DNA from: Paenibacillus soyae
GTDB lineage: Bacteria > Bacillota > Bacilli > Paenibacillales > Paenibacillaceae
Assembly: GCF_024623455.1 (NCBI RefSeq)
Contig: NZ_JANIPJ010000003.1
Span: 332,270 to 396,269, forward strand
Direction of reading: 5' to 3'
Length of the DNA stretch: 64,000 bases
A program made the translations under genes and the position numbers. Below, piece by piece: positions 41,506-49,912 of this stretch (within the stretch, counting starts at the first letter, position 1; each line of letters begins with the position of its first letter). The notes under the pieces are model-generated. The model was not told the DNA's origin and did no database searches. It saw only the letters and a program-made list of their open reading frames with translations.

Positions 41506-42288
41506 CTATTCTTCGAAATGGGATTGAATTTGATCGTGCAGGACATGGAACTCGGGGGAGGATAAATCCCTCGGGTAGGCCAGCGGCACGTCGTAAATAT
41601 GCGAGATGCGGGAGGACGGACCAGGCGACATAATGCCGATGCGGCCGCCGAGCAGCAGCGCTTCTTGGATATCGTGCGTGACGAAAATAACCGTTTTGTC
41701 CGTGCTCCGCCAAATATTCACGAGCTCCTTCTGCATCGTGCGCCGCGTCATCGCGTCCAGCGCGCCGAACGGCTCATCCATAAGCAGGATCGCCGGGTCG
41801 TTGGACAAGACGCGGGCCAGCTGCACCCGCTGCTTCATGCCTCCGGACAGCTCGCGCGGGAATTTCTTCTCATGGCCGGACAAGCCGACCAGAGCGATGA
41901 ATTTGTCAGAGATGACCTTGCGCTCCGCGGCCGGGATCCGTTTCATCCGCAAGCCGAATTCGACGTTCTCGCGAACCGTCAGCCAAGGGAACAGCGAAGA
42001 ATCCGCCTGCTGGAAGACGACGGCCCGGTCCTGGCCCGGACGCTCGACCTCCTTCTCCCCGACGCGCACCTGCCCGGACGTTTTGGAGACGAAGCCGGCG
42101 ATGAGGCTGAGCAGCGTCGACTTGCCGCAGCCGCTCGGTCCCAGCAGGACGAAGAACTCCCCGCCTTTGACGGCCAAATCCACATCCTGAATAATATAAT
42201 GCAATTCGCCGGAGGCCGATGCTTGCTGCGAATAGCTTTTGTTCAGCCTTTCAATATGAATTTCGTTGCGCTTCGACGCTGCCCTCAT
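41506..42288 (-). CDS. Sulfonate/taurine-type ABC transporter ATPase (SsuB/TauB family)
   Basis: A 260-residue ATPase with Walker A GPSGCGKST (about 50-58), Q-loop near FQQADSSLFPW, signature LSGGMKQRVQLARVL, Walker B ILLMDEPFGALD and the switch His in VTHDIQEA. All are intact. GGGGATGAAG precedes ATG. It energises the permease and binding protein of the same operon. Confidence 0.9.
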   Translation of the reverse strand: MRAASKRNEIHIERLNKSYSQQASASGELHYIIQDVDLAVKGGEFFVLLGPSGCGKSTLLSLIAGFVSKTSGQVRVGEKEVERPGQDRAVVFQQADSSLFPWLTVRENVEFGLRMKRIPAAERKVISDKFIALVGLSGHEKKFPRELSGGMKQRVQLARVLSNDPAILLMDEPFGALDAMTRRTMQKELVNIWRSTDKTVIFVTHDIQEALLLGGRIGIMSPGPSSRISHIYDVPLAYPRDLSSPEFHVLHDQIQSHFEE

Positions 42289-42300
42289 CTCTTCATCCCC

Positions 42301-43305
42301 CTATTTCAGCTCGACCCGGTCCGGGAACGCTTCCCTTACCAAATCCAGATTCAGCTTGTCGTCCAAATGGAAATCGTTCTGAATAATGCCCGTATCGACC
42401 ATGTATTTCTTCTGGGCGGCCATGCCGTCGTACGCCTTCTGCGTGAAGCCGATGACCCACGGGTTTTTCGGTAAATCCTTAATTGTCGCATCCTTCGGCT
42501 GCTTGACCGCGTCGTATTGAATGTCGGCCGTCTCCTCCGGATGCTCCTGGGCGTATGCCGCCGCCTCGTCGACCGCCTTCAGGAACGCGACCAGTCCGTC
42601 CTTCTTGCTCTCGATCAGCTCATCCGTGGTGATAAGACCCGTGCCAAGCCGGACCGGCGTCTTCGACATATCCGTCAACTCGCGAACTTCCTCCAGCGCG
42701 GCGAATTTCTCGTTCAGCACGGTGCCGTATACCCATGCGCCGTCAATCTCGCCTTTACCCAGCGCGACGTACGTCTCGTCGAATCCGCCTTGCCCGATGA
42801 GCTCGACATCCGACAGCGCGATGCCGTTCTCCGCCAGGTAGACGTCCCACAAATACGGGATGAACGTGCCGCGGGAGAAGCTCAGCTTCTTGCCCTTCAG
42901 ATCGGCCGGCGACTGAATGTCCTTGCGGACGAACAGCTTCCACTCGCTCGCGCTCAGATCCGTCGCCGTCCCCGACGAAGCGATAATGGAATAGTCGCCT
43001 TTGCTGGCGGCGTTCAGCAGCGGGAAGTCCGCGCCGAACGCGACGTCCACTTGCTTGATGAACAGCGAGTTGATGCCTTCGGCCGGCGTCGCGAATGTAA
43101 TCAGCTCCGCGTCGATGCCATGCTTCTCGAAGATGCCCTTGCTCTTCGCCACCTGGAAGACCGGGTTGGACGTAATGTCCGCTATGCGGAGCTTCAGCGT
43201 CGCCGCTCCTTGCTTCTCGCCTCCCGCGCAGCCGGCCAGCAGCGTGCCGACAAGCGCGAGCGCGAGGACGATCATGCTAACGCGCGTCTTCTTATTGTTC
43301 GTCAT
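42301..43305 (-). CDS. Sulfonate/taurine-type substrate-binding lipoprotein (SsuA/TauA family)
   Basis: A 334-residue protein with an N-terminal signal and lipobox LLAGC (Cys26), then an NMT1/SsuA-type periplasmic-binding fold: LKLRIADITSNPVFQVAKSKGIFEKHGIDAELITF, INSLFIKQVDVAFGADFP, and a C-terminal half with helices. It overlaps the arylsulfotransferase gene upstream by 14 nt, which indicates coupled translation and a shared sulfur role. The exact ligand is unknown. Confidence 0.87.
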   Translation of the reverse strand: MTNNKKTRVSMIVLALALVGTLLAGCAGGEKQGAATLKLRIADITSNPVFQVAKSKGIFEKHGIDAELITFATPAEGINSLFIKQVDVAFGADFPLLNAASKGDYSIIASSGTATDLSASEWKLFVRKDIQSPADLKGKKLSFSRGTFIPYLWDVYLAENGIALSDVELIGQGGFDETYVALGKGEIDGAWVYGTVLNEKFAALEEVRELTDMSKTPVRLGTGLITTDELIESKKDGLVAFLKAVDEAAAYAQEHPEETADIQYDAVKQPKDATIKDLPKNPWVIGFTQKAYDGMAAQKKYMVDTGIIQNDFHLDDKLNLDLVREAFPDRVELK

Positions 43306-44752
43306 CGCCGTTCCCCTCCTTCTGCGGCGCTTCGTCGACCCGCGCGACGCACAGCGCTCCTTCTCCGTATTCGCCCGTTCCCGCTACTTCTACTGCGGTA
43401 ACGGCTCCCCGCGGCGCCGCTCCCGGAAGACGGTAATCGGCGACGTCCAGAGGAGCGATTTCCACTTCTTCCGGACGCTCCAGCTGAGGCACCCACTCGT
43501 AAGGGACGCGGTAAGCGCGATAGACCATGTTGGAATTACGTTTGTTCTTGTACGGAGAGATATGCTCCCATACCAGCTCGTGCTCGCGCGTCACTTCGAA
43601 GATGCGGCCGTCCGCCCCTTCCGTAATAAGCGTATTGCCATTCGGCAGCCGCTGGGCGGAGCTGATGTACGGGCTGTAGAACCGGTACGAATCAAGCGGC
43701 GCCTGGAAGCCCGCTTCCGTCGGCGTGTACTGCCATTCGATCTCCAGCGTCACCGGATTAATCTCCAGGATGCGGGAGTGGTCGCGCCGCGCGTTCTTCA
43801 CGCCGTCCGGCGATTCCGGATTCGGCAGGCCGTAGCCGGCCCATCCGCCGTTATCGAACACGAGCAGATTGCCTTCGCCCGGCAAGCCTTGCGGAATGAT
43901 GTGGGCATGGTGCTGACCGATGATCCAGCCGATATGCTTCGACGCTTCGTCGTTATAGCTCGGGCCGAGCTTCCAGACGATTTTGCCGGTCTTCTTGTCG
44001 ATAATGGCGATAATGTTCGTCTCGCGCGCATCCCAGATGATGTTGTCGGGATGGAAGCGCTCGTCGCCCGCGTCGTAAAATTTGTTCGGGCCGACGACGG
44101 AAGCGGAGTTGATATGCATCCAGTCGCCCGCGTTCGCGCCGAAAAATCTCGTGTTCGGCTCGCGGTACAACGTCGCCTTGGCGTCCTCGTCGAAGCCCAG
44201 CTCGTCGAAGTGGTCGCTGCACACCCACTCCCAGACGACGTTGCCTTCCCAGTCGACTTCGATGATCGCGTCGTCCAGCAGCTCCTTGTCGGAGATGTTC
44301 GGACGGTTCACGTTTTTATGCGTCAGAATGATCGTATTGCCCGAGCCCGTCTTCGGCGTCTGACCCGGCGCATAATAGCCGACCGGATTGCCTTCGCGCT
44401 GGTAATCGTGATGCTGGCGGGCCATCCATTCCGGCGCGTTGTCCGGATCCTCGATATATTCGTAGCGGTCGAACTTCCAGACGATGTTGCCGTCCCAGTC
44501 GACCTGCACCAGATTTTTTTCGTCCTGGAAGCCGTATCTCGTATCGCGCTCCGCCGTGCTTCCGAGCACGTAGCCGCCCGGAAGAAGCTTGTTCGGGAAG
44601 CCGCGCAGTCCTTTCCACAGGTGAACCTCCCGTCCGTTCATGTCCACGAGCAGCGCGCCCGTGTCTGCCGCTTGATAAATCGTATAGCCGCTCCATGCCT
44701 TGTTCGGGTTGTAAACCGTCGTTCCTGTCGGATAAATGGTAGGGTGTCCCAT
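43292..44752 (-). CDS. Aryl-sulfate sulfotransferase (ASST) family protein
   Basis: A 486-residue beta-propeller protein of the arylsulfotransferase family. Propeller-blade repeats of the type VQVDWDGNIVWKFDRYEYIED, IEVDWEGNVVWEWV and LEINPVTLEIEWQY recur, and the conserved His-rich sites QHHDYQ, DWMHINS and GQHHAHIIPQG are present. Known ASST enzymes move sulfate from one phenol to another through a His intermediate. Most are exported, but no signal peptide is visible here, so a cytoplasmic role is likely. It sits between marR and a sulfonate-type ABC importer and so probably works on imported aryl sulfates. Confidence 0.85.
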   Translation of the reverse strand: MGHPTIYPTGTTVYNPNKAWSGYTIYQAADTGALLVDMNGREVHLWKGLRGFPNKLLPGGYVLGSTAERDTRYGFQDEKNLVQVDWDGNIVWKFDRYEYIEDPDNAPEWMARQHHDYQREGNPVGYYAPGQTPKTGSGNTIILTHKNVNRPNISDKELLDDAIIEVDWEGNVVWEWVCSDHFDELGFDEDAKATLYREPNTRFFGANAGDWMHINSASVVGPNKFYDAGDERFHPDNIIWDARETNIIAIIDKKTGKIVWKLGPSYNDEASKHIGWIIGQHHAHIIPQGLPGEGNLLVFDNGGWAGYGLPNPESPDGVKNARRDHSRILEINPVTLEIEWQYTPTEAGFQAPLDSYRFYSPYISSAQRLPNGNTLITEGADGRIFEVTREHELVWEHISPYKNKRNSNMVYRAYRVPYEWVPQLERPEEVEIAPLDVADYRLPGAAPRGAVTAVEVAGTGEYGEGALCVARVDEAPQKEGNGDDEQ

Positions 44753-44774
44753 CGTAATTGCTCCTCTCGTCTGT

Positions 44775-45314
44775 TCAATAAGATATAAATCGTTTGCTTC
44801 GATATTGGCCGTTCGGCTCGGCAGGCTCCTGAGATGCCTCGGCCTTGTTCTGTTCCGCGTAAGTCAGCACCTCATCCGCGAACCGCTCCACATTGCCCTG
44901 CAGGCGTTTATGAAACGTCGTTAACGTCCGAAGCTCCTCTGGCGAGAAACCGTCCAACAACACGCGGATCATATGCGTGCCGACATGCCGGTTCCGCTTC
45001 AGCAGCTCGCGGCCCTGCTCCGTAATGCCGAGGACGACCGTGCGGCGATCCTCTTCGCTGCGCGTACGGACGGCATAGCCTCCCGCTTCCAGCTTGTCGA
45101 CCAGCGCGGTGACCGCCCCCGACGTGAAATCGAATTGCTCCGCCAGCTCGCCAAGCCGCTGCTCGCCTTGCTGCAGGATCGAGTTCAGAATGAGCAATCC
45201 CGGCAGCGACAGGCCTTCGACCGAAATTTTGTCCCGCTCCTTGACGAACCGCCTCACGAGCTTGCGGAACGCCCAATCAGCCTCCTCCAGTAAGCTCCAA
45301 TCCTTCTCCTCCAT
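44775..45314 (-). CDS. MarR family regulator of the sulfur operon
   Basis: A 179-residue MarR-type repressor; ATG 45314 follows GAGAGGAGAGG. The winged helix has LSLPGLLILNSILQQGEQRLGELAEQFDFTSGAVTALVDKLEAGGYAVRTRSEEDRRTVVLGITEQGREL, the classic pattern with the DxR wing. It is first in the operon with the arylsulfotransferase and importer, and a dyad (ATTAA-N5-TTAAT) overlaps the promoter upstream. Its ligand is probably an aromatic sulfate or phenol, which is inferred. Confidence 0.87.
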   Translation of the reverse strand: MEEKDWSLLEEADWAFRKLVRRFVKERDKISVEGLSLPGLLILNSILQQGEQRLGELAEQFDFTSGAVTALVDKLEAGGYAVRTRSEEDRRTVVLGITEQGRELLKRNRHVGTHMIRVLLDGFSPEELRTLTTFHKRLQGNVERFADEVLTYAEQNKAEASQEPAEPNGQYRSKRFISY

Positions 45315-45344
45315 GCCTCTCCTCTCAATCCTGCTGCTTGGAAA

Positions 45345-45402
45345 CAAAAAAGACTCCCGGCGACTCCTCCGCGTTCGTGCGGTAGGGGAAGCAAGGAGCC
45401 TT
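45345..45402 (-). terminator. Leader terminator (attenuator candidate) before marR
   Basis: In the RNA, AGGCUCC (45395-45401) can pair with GGGAGUCU (45351-45358), which is followed by a run of six or more U. A second partner, GGAGGAGUC (45362-45370), competes for the same arm. The element lies in the leader between the promoter at 45504-45532 and the marR start at 45314. It does not match the SAM-I, T-box or TPP consensus features I know. Confidence 0.5.
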
Positions 45403-45503
45403 TGGTGGTCCAATCGGCTGTCCTATTGTTTTAACCTTAAGATAATGACTGTTCGTTGAATGACTATCGATTAAATGATAGCTGATGCATTTGCGTTGGA
45501 CTT

Positions 45504-45532
45504 AGATTAAACCAATTAATCATACCTGTCAA
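45504..45532 (-). promoter_or_regulatory. Sigma-A promoter and operator dyad of the sulfur operon
   Basis: TTGACA (45527-45532) is followed, after 17 bp, by TAATCT (45504-45509) on the minus strand. The dyad ATTAA-N5-TTAAT (45506-45520) covers the spacer and -10, and another dyad (CTATC ... GATAG, 45464-45481) lies just downstream. Both are MarR operator candidates. Confidence 0.65.
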
Positions 45533-45564
45533 GTAGGAATTAAACTTTTTTCTTGCATTAGTTC

Positions 45565-45593
45565 TTGATTATATAATCAGATGCGCATATACT
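45565..45593 (+). promoter_or_regulatory. ars operon promoter with ArsR-type operator
   Basis: TTGATT (45565-45570), a 17-bp spacer and TATACT (45588-45593) form a good sigma-A promoter. The perfect palindrome TGATTATATAATCA (45566-45579) overlaps the -35 box, as expected for ArsR repression. Confidence 0.7.
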
Positions 45594-45636
45594 TAATTTC
45601 GATTATTGCCCGACTACGGAAAGAAAGGAGCAAACG

Positions 45637-45951
45637 ATGAACGAATTCGACGAGATAGCCGAAACCCTAAAGCTTTTGTCCGATAAAACGCGGTTAACGA
45701 TCTTGGCTTTGTTGAAAGAACGGGACATGTGCGTCTGCGATATCGTGGATATTCTGGAGACGACGCAGCCCAATGTCAGCCAGCACCTAAGAAAGCTGAA
45801 GCTCGGCGGGCTCGTGAACGAATCAAGGCGCAGCCAATGGATTTATTATTCCTTGAACAAGGAATCCAAGCCTTACTTGCAAGCCGTGCTGGAGCAGCTT
45901 CCTTCCATGAAAGAAACGCTGGCTGCCCGAACGAATTTATCATGTGAATAA
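45637..45951 (+). CDS. arsR: ArsR family arsenic-responsive repressor
   Basis: A 104-residue winged-helix metalloregulator. Helix 3 carries CVCD ([12 protein letters not shown]), the arsenite-binding cysteine pair known from ArsR, followed by [19 protein letters not shown] as recognition helix and a beta-wing [11 protein letters not shown] further Cys lies near the C terminus. GAAAGGAG precedes ATG. It heads the arsR-arsB-arsC operon and is expected to release a palindrome overlapping its own promoter when arsenite binds. Confidence 0.93.
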   Translation: MNEFDEIAETLKLLSDKTRLTILALLKERDMCVCDIVDILETTQPNVSQHLRKLKLGGLVNESRRSQWIYYSLNKESKPYLQAVLEQLPSMKETLAARTNLSCE

Positions 45952-45962
45952 CAGGAGGAACC

Positions 45963-47372
45963 ATGGTCGCTCTCGCTTCCGTCATTTTTATTCTGACTTT
46001 GATTTTCGTCATCTGGCAGCCCCGGGGCCTCAGCATCGGCTGGTCGGCATCGGCCGGCGCCGTCATTGCTCTCGCGTGCGGCGTCGTGACGTTCGCCGAC
46101 GTGTGGGATGTAACCCAGATCGTCTGGAATGCCACGCTTGCATTCGTCGCCATCATTCTTATTTCTCTAGTGCTCGACGAGATCGGATTTTTTGAATGGT
46201 CCGCGCTGCATATGGCGCGTTTCGCCGGCGGCAACGGACGGTTGATGTTCGTCTATGCCATCCTGCTCGGCGCGGCGGTCACGGCCTTCTTCGCCAATGA
46301 CGGAGCCGCTCTTATCCTGACGCCGATCGTGCTTGCCATGGTTAGAGCGCTGAAGTTCGACGACCGCTTCATCCTGCCGTATGTGATGGCCAGCGGATTC
46401 ATATCGGACACGGCGTCGCTCCCGTTCATTATCAGCAATCTCGTCAATATCGTGTCGGCGGACTTCTTCTCCATTTCGTTCGTCGAGTACGCGAGCCGCA
46501 TGATCGTCCCGACTCTCTTCTCGATTGCGGCCAGCTTGCTCGTTTTGTTCCTTTATTTCCGAAAGAGCATTCCGGCCGATTACGACGCGAGTCAGCTGAG
46601 AAAACCCGTGGAAGCGATCAAAGATATTCGGTTGTTCCGCTTGTCCTGGGTCGTGCTAGGCGTGCTTCTGGTCGCGTATATGCTGAGCGAAGTGATCCGG
46701 CTCCCCGTCTCCATTATTATCGGAGCAGCGGCTCTCGTCTTCTTGCTGCTGGCTAGAAGAAGCCCTTCCATTCACACCTGGAAGCTGGTCAAAGGCGCCC
46801 CATGGGCGGTCGTCGTCTTCTCCATCGGCATGTACGTGGTCGTGTACGGTCTGCGCAATGCCGGCTTGACGGACGAGCTCGGGAGGCTGCTCCAATGGAT
46901 CAGCGAGCAGGGTTTATTCGCAGCCACGGTCGGCACCGGCTTTATCGCGGCGATTCTATCTTCGATTATGAATAACCTGCCGACGGTTATGATCGATGCG
47001 CTGGCCATTAAGGGTACCGCGACGGACGGCATCATTCGCGAGGCGTTGATCTATGCCAATGTCATTGGCTCCGACTTGGGTCCGAAGATTACGCCGATCG
47101 GCTCGCTCGCGACGCTGCTCTGGCTGCACGTTCTGGCCCAGAAGGGCATCCGAATCGGTTGGGGCCAATATTTCAAGGTCGGCATCGTCCTTACGGTTCC
47201 CACCTTGTTCATTACGCTTGCCGGACTCTATCTATGGCTCTTGGCCATCGACAAGATGAGTCTTCCGGTTTGGACCGTCATTGCGGCGATTCTGCTGCTT
47301 GTTGCCCTATTCATGTTTATTTTTCATGCTGCCCGCGCGAACAAGCGCAAAAAACTAAAAGCCATCGGTTAA
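45963..47372 (+). CDS. arsB: ArsB arsenite efflux pump
   Basis: A 469-residue membrane carrier of the ArsB/NhaD-type family with about twelve helices. Characteristic blocks are [43 protein letters not shown] and [16 protein letters not shown]. It extrudes arsenite or antimonite driven by the membrane potential. ACAGGAGG lies before ATG and the gene is eleven bases after arsR. A basic C-terminal tail ([10 protein letters not shown]) is cytoplasmic. Confidence 0.94.
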   Translation: MVALASVIFILTLIFVIWQPRGLSIGWSASAGAVIALACGVVTFADVWDVTQIVWNATLAFVAIILISLVLDEIGFFEWSALHMARFAGGNGRLMFVYAILLGAAVTAFFANDGAALILTPIVLAMVRALKFDDRFILPYVMASGFISDTASLPFIISNLVNIVSADFFSISFVEYASRMIVPTLFSIAASLLVLFLYFRKSIPADYDASQLRKPVEAIKDIRLFRLSWVVLGVLLVAYMLSEVIRLPVSIIIGAAALVFLLLARRSPSIHTWKLVKGAPWAVVVFSIGMYVVVYGLRNAGLTDELGRLLQWISEQGLFAATVGTGFIAAILSSIMNNLPTVMIDALAIKGTATDGIIREALIYANVIGSDLGPKITPIGSLATLLWLHVLAQKGIRIGWGQYFKVGIVLTVPTLFITLAGLYLWLLAIDKMSLPVWTVIAAILLLVALFMFIFHAARANKRKKLKAIG

Positions 47373-47398
47373 AGGCTCATAAAGGAGAACGCAAAATT

Positions 47399-47824
47399 AT
47401 GGAGAAAAAACCGCTAGTCTACTTTCTGTGCACGGGTAATTCCTGCCGCAGCCAAATCGCCGACGGCTTCCTGAAAGCTCTTGGCGGAGATCGATACGAG
47501 GTGAAAAGCGCAGGCCTTGAAGCCCATGGGCTGAATCCCCGCGCGGTCGCCATCATGGAAGAAGCCGGCATCGATATATCGAACCATACCTCGGACGTCA
47601 TCGATCCCGAGCTGCTGAACCGCGCCGACTATGTCATTACGCTCTGCGGACACGCGGACGAGCACTGCCCGGTCATCTCGAATACGGATGTGATCAAGTG
47701 GCATTGGGGCTTCGACGATCCGGCTAAAGCGACGGGCACGCAAGAAGAAATTACGGCTCAGTTTCGCCAAGTGCGCGATTCGATCAAGAAGCGGATCAGC
47801 GAGTTTGTCGAGACGGGTAAGTAA
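47399..47824 (+). CDS. arsC: Thioredoxin-coupled arsenate reductase ArsC
   Basis: A 141-residue low-molecular-weight-phosphatase-type ArsC. The P-loop is CTGNSCRS with Cys11 and Cys16, and the redox pair Cys83 and Cys90 sits in [12 protein letters not shown], so arsenate would be reduced through the Cys cascade of the Bacillus/S. aureus pI258 type. AAAGGAG precedes the ATG at 47399. A terminator follows. An upstream in-frame extension into arsB is not real. Confidence 0.95.
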   Translation: MEKKPLVYFLCTGNSCRSQIADGFLKALGGDRYEVKSAGLEAHGLNPRAVAIMEEAGIDISNHTSDVIDPELLNRADYVITLCGHADEHCPVISNTDVIKWHWGFDDPAKATGTQEEITAQFRQVRDSIKKRISEFVETGK

Positions 47825-47838
47825 CGGATCATATAGCG

Positions 47839-47872
47839 AAACGGGACCCTTTGCCGAGGATCCCGTTTTTCT
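47839..47872. terminator. Terminator between arsC and the flavoprotein gene
   Basis: AACGGGA (47840-47846) pairs with TCCCGTT (47861-47867), followed by TTTCTTTTC on the plus strand; the stem sits between two converging genes, so it may serve both. Confidence 0.65.
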
Positions 47873-47881
47873 TTTCTATTT

Positions 47882-49267
47882 TCAACCGCAGGATGACCCT
47901 TTGCCGGTCGAGCCGCAGCAGCTGCTTGCTGCCGCCGTCGTTACGGCAATCGGCTTGTAGGAGCTTGACGTCGGGGTACAACAGGTACTGCCGCCGCCGT
48001 CCGGCTCGGGCGACCCGGCTCCCGAGCAAACGCCGGTTTCCGGCAAACGAAGCCTCACTTCCCGGGCCGCTTCTTCATCGCCGGCGAGCATCGCGACGAC
48101 GCTGCGCACCTGCTCGTAGCCGGTGGCCAGCAGGAAGGTCGGCGCCCGGCCGTAGCTTTTGGAGCCGACGATATAGAAATTTCTTTCCGGCTGACGGAGC
48201 TCCGCCTCGCCATGCGGCCTAACCGTCCCGCAGCTATGAATATTCGGGTCAATAAGATCGGCCAGCTCCGGGACCGATTCGATTGCCGAATCCGCGGCGT
48301 ATCTCAGCTCGCGCAGGAACGAAAAATCCGGTCTTGCGCCCGTCGCCACGATTACCTCGTCAACCCGCTCAATCGCGTAATCCTCCCCTTGCTTGGTTCC
48401 AAGCAAAGTGAGTGTCGCCGCTTCGTCCCGCGAAACCCTGTGGATCATCACGGGGGTATGAACGATAACATTGCCGTTCCGTACATATTGCTTGGCCCTG
48501 GCGCCGAGCGCCCCTCTCGCCGGCAAGCCGTCTCTCTCTCCTCCGCCGAAAGCGTCCGATACGTCGATCTTTCTCAGCAGCCAATGGATCGTCGTTTCCG
48601 GCATTTGCAGCTTCAGCTCGTGGAGGAGCGTCAAGGCTTGAATGGCGGAATGACCGCTTCCGATTACGACGATATTTCGCGCGGCATAACGTTCTCTGTC
48701 TCTTCCCAAAATATCAGGTATACCGTACGTGATCCGATCCGCGTGCAAAGCTTCTCCATCCGCCAAATTGCCGCTTGCTCCGATCGGATTCGGCGTCAGC
48801 CAGGTACCCGTTGCGTCGATGACCGACGCGGCTTCGAGTCGCTGCGTCCGGCCCTCGTGCACGTATTCGATGATGAAAGGAGCCTGTTCGCGGCCGGCCG
48901 TTTTCATCTTATCGAATCCTTTGCGGTGTACAGCCGTTACTTTCGAATTCAGCTTAAGAAACGGTCTGATCGAATTCAACCGGGACAGCGGCTCCAGATA
49001 GTCCCTTACCAGCTCTTCTCCGGTAGGCATATGCGCGTGGTCGGGCTCCGGCCACCCTGCTTGCAGCAGCAGCTCTCTCGCCGCCAAGTCGATGTTGAAC
49101 TCCCATGGCGAGAACATCCGGACATGCTTCCAGCTCCATACGGCTGCTCCGACGTTCGTTCCCTGCTCCAGAAGGACAAAGGGCATGTTTCTTGCGGCCA
49201 GCTGAGCGGCAGCGGCAAGAGCGACCGGGCCTCCGCCCATAATGGCGGTCGGTAAGGCATGATTCAT
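47882..49267 (-). CDS. FAD/NAD(P)-binding oxidoreductase with Cys-rich tail (ArsO-like)
   Basis: A 461-residue flavoprotein; ATG 49267 follows AGGAGG. A FAD-binding motif is at the N terminus (IMGGGPVALAAAAQLA) and an NAD(P)-binding one at VVIGSGHSAIQAL; VIDATGTW and the late VIVATGARPDF follow the two-dinucleotide-domain pattern of flavin monooxygenases and ArsO-like proteins linked to ars operons. The C terminus is odd: about 45 Ser/Thr/Gly-rich residues with STCC, SSCC and SSCG, six cysteines in all, which could bind a thiophilic metalloid. It converges with arsC. The reaction is unknown; an organoarsenical or thiol-adduct redox step is a hypothesis. Confidence 0.8.
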   Translation of the reverse strand: MNHALPTAIMGGGPVALAAAAQLAARNMPFVLLEQGTNVGAAVWSWKHVRMFSPWEFNIDLAARELLLQAGWPEPDHAHMPTGEELVRDYLEPLSRLNSIRPFLKLNSKVTAVHRKGFDKMKTAGREQAPFIIEYVHEGRTQRLEAASVIDATGTWLTPNPIGASGNLADGEALHADRITYGIPDILGRDRERYAARNIVVIGSGHSAIQALTLLHELKLQMPETTIHWLLRKIDVSDAFGGGERDGLPARGALGARAKQYVRNGNVIVHTPVMIHRVSRDEAATLTLLGTKQGEDYAIERVDEVIVATGARPDFSFLRELRYAADSAIESVPELADLIDPNIHSCGTVRPHGEAELRQPERNFYIVGSKSYGRAPTFLLATGYEQVRSVVAMLAGDEEAAREVRLRLPETGVCSGAGSPEPDGGGSTCCTPTSSSYKPIAVTTAAASSCCGSTGKGSSCG

Positions 49268-49289
49268 GGAAAAACCTCCTGTTTTATAA

Positions 49290-49306
49290 ATTTGCATTTT
49301 GCAAGT
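49290..49306. promoter_or_regulatory. TTGCA-N3-TGCAA operator upstream of the flavoprotein gene
   Basis: ATTTGCATTTTGCAAGT contains the dyad TTGCA-TTT-TGCAA. It lies 23 bp before the flavoprotein start. Almost the same 17-mer occurs in the promoter of the Cys-rich marR gene next door, so a shared regulator is likely. Confidence 0.65.
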
Positions 49307-49330
49307 ATAGGTGCAGGCGAAAGCCTCCCA

Positions 49331-49780
49331 TCATTTAGGAGGCACGCAGCAGGAATCCGATTTCTTCATCGTATCGTTAAACAATTGAATCGATCTTAGA
49401 AGCGTATCCCGTTCGAACGCCGTCATCATCGACAATACGCCGTTTAATTGGGCATTAACCGTCAGATTGATGTTGTTCTCCACGTTCAGGCCTTCGGGCG
49501 TGAGAGCCAGAATGTTGATCCTGTTATCGGAAGGATGCGGCGTTTTTTTGACCAGGCCCTTATCCGCCAACGTTTTCACTTGCCGGCTGAACGTCGTGAT
49601 GTCCATCCCCAGCGCTCCCGCGATCTCTTGCATGGACGGCTTATGCTGCCTGTTGATCTCGTACAGTATATGGCTCTGAACAAGGGATACTTCCTGCCCG
49701 CAGCAGTCCTCGCAGCATTGCTCGTTCAGCAGTCCGAAGTTTCGGGACAGTATCTGAAATAAATTTCGCACATTTTCCAT
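49331..49780 (-). CDS. MarR family regulator with CCxxCC motif
   Basis: A 149-residue winged-helix regulator; ATG 49780 follows AGGAGG by eight bases. The MarR fold is seen in SLVQSHILYEINRQHKPSMQEIAGALGMDITTFSRQVKTLADKGLVKKTPHPSDNRINILALTPEG. It carries an unusual cysteine set: EQCCEDCCGQE (Cys22, 23, 26, 27) at the end of the first helix and CC at 144-145 near the C terminus. These look like a metalloid- or thiol-sensing site. It is probably the repressor of itself and of the flavoprotein gene, since both have TTGCA-N3-TGCAA upstream. Confidence 0.82.
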   Translation of the reverse strand: MENVRNLFQILSRNFGLLNEQCCEDCCGQEVSLVQSHILYEINRQHKPSMQEIAGALGMDITTFSRQVKTLADKGLVKKTPHPSDNRINILALTPEGLNVENNINLTVNAQLNGVLSMMTAFERDTLLRSIQLFNDTMKKSDSCCVPPK

Positions 49781-49800
49781 CGTCATTACCTCCTGAGACT

Positions 49801-49831
49801 GTTATAGCATTGTTATTTGCACTTTGCAAGT
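49801..49831 (-). promoter_or_regulatory. Promoter and operator of the Cys-rich marR gene
   Basis: TTGCAA (-35, 49824-49829) and TATAAC (-10, 49801-49806) are 17 bp apart on the minus strand. The dyad TTGCA-CTT-TGCAA (49817-49829) covers the -35, giving an autorepression layout. Confidence 0.7.
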
Positions 49832-49856
49832 TTTATTAGCTGATAAATAATAAAGA

Positions 49857-49898
49857 GGAGCATCGCGGCAACGCTGAAGTGCGTCGTTACGATGCTCC
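49857..49898 (-). terminator. Terminator after the lasso-like peptide gene
   Basis: GGAGCATCG pairs with CGATGCTCC (49857-49865 and 49890-49898), with an inner AACG/CGTT pair; on the minus strand TCTTTATTATTT follows. It lies 15 bp after the stop codon of the 50-residue gene. Confidence 0.75.
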
Positions 49899-49912
49899 CT
49901 GTCATTTCCATG

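Noticed and set aside
43001..44788. 595-residue plus-strand frame
   Set aside because: It is opposite the arylsulfotransferase and binding-protein genes, which have motifs, spacing and ribosome-binding sites.
45345..45532. SAM-I riboswitch or T-box upstream of the sulfur operon
   Set aside because: The sulfur context made this attractive, but neither the SAM-I core (GGCCC ... GATGAAACC) nor the T-box sequence TGGNACCGCG is present on the minus strand.
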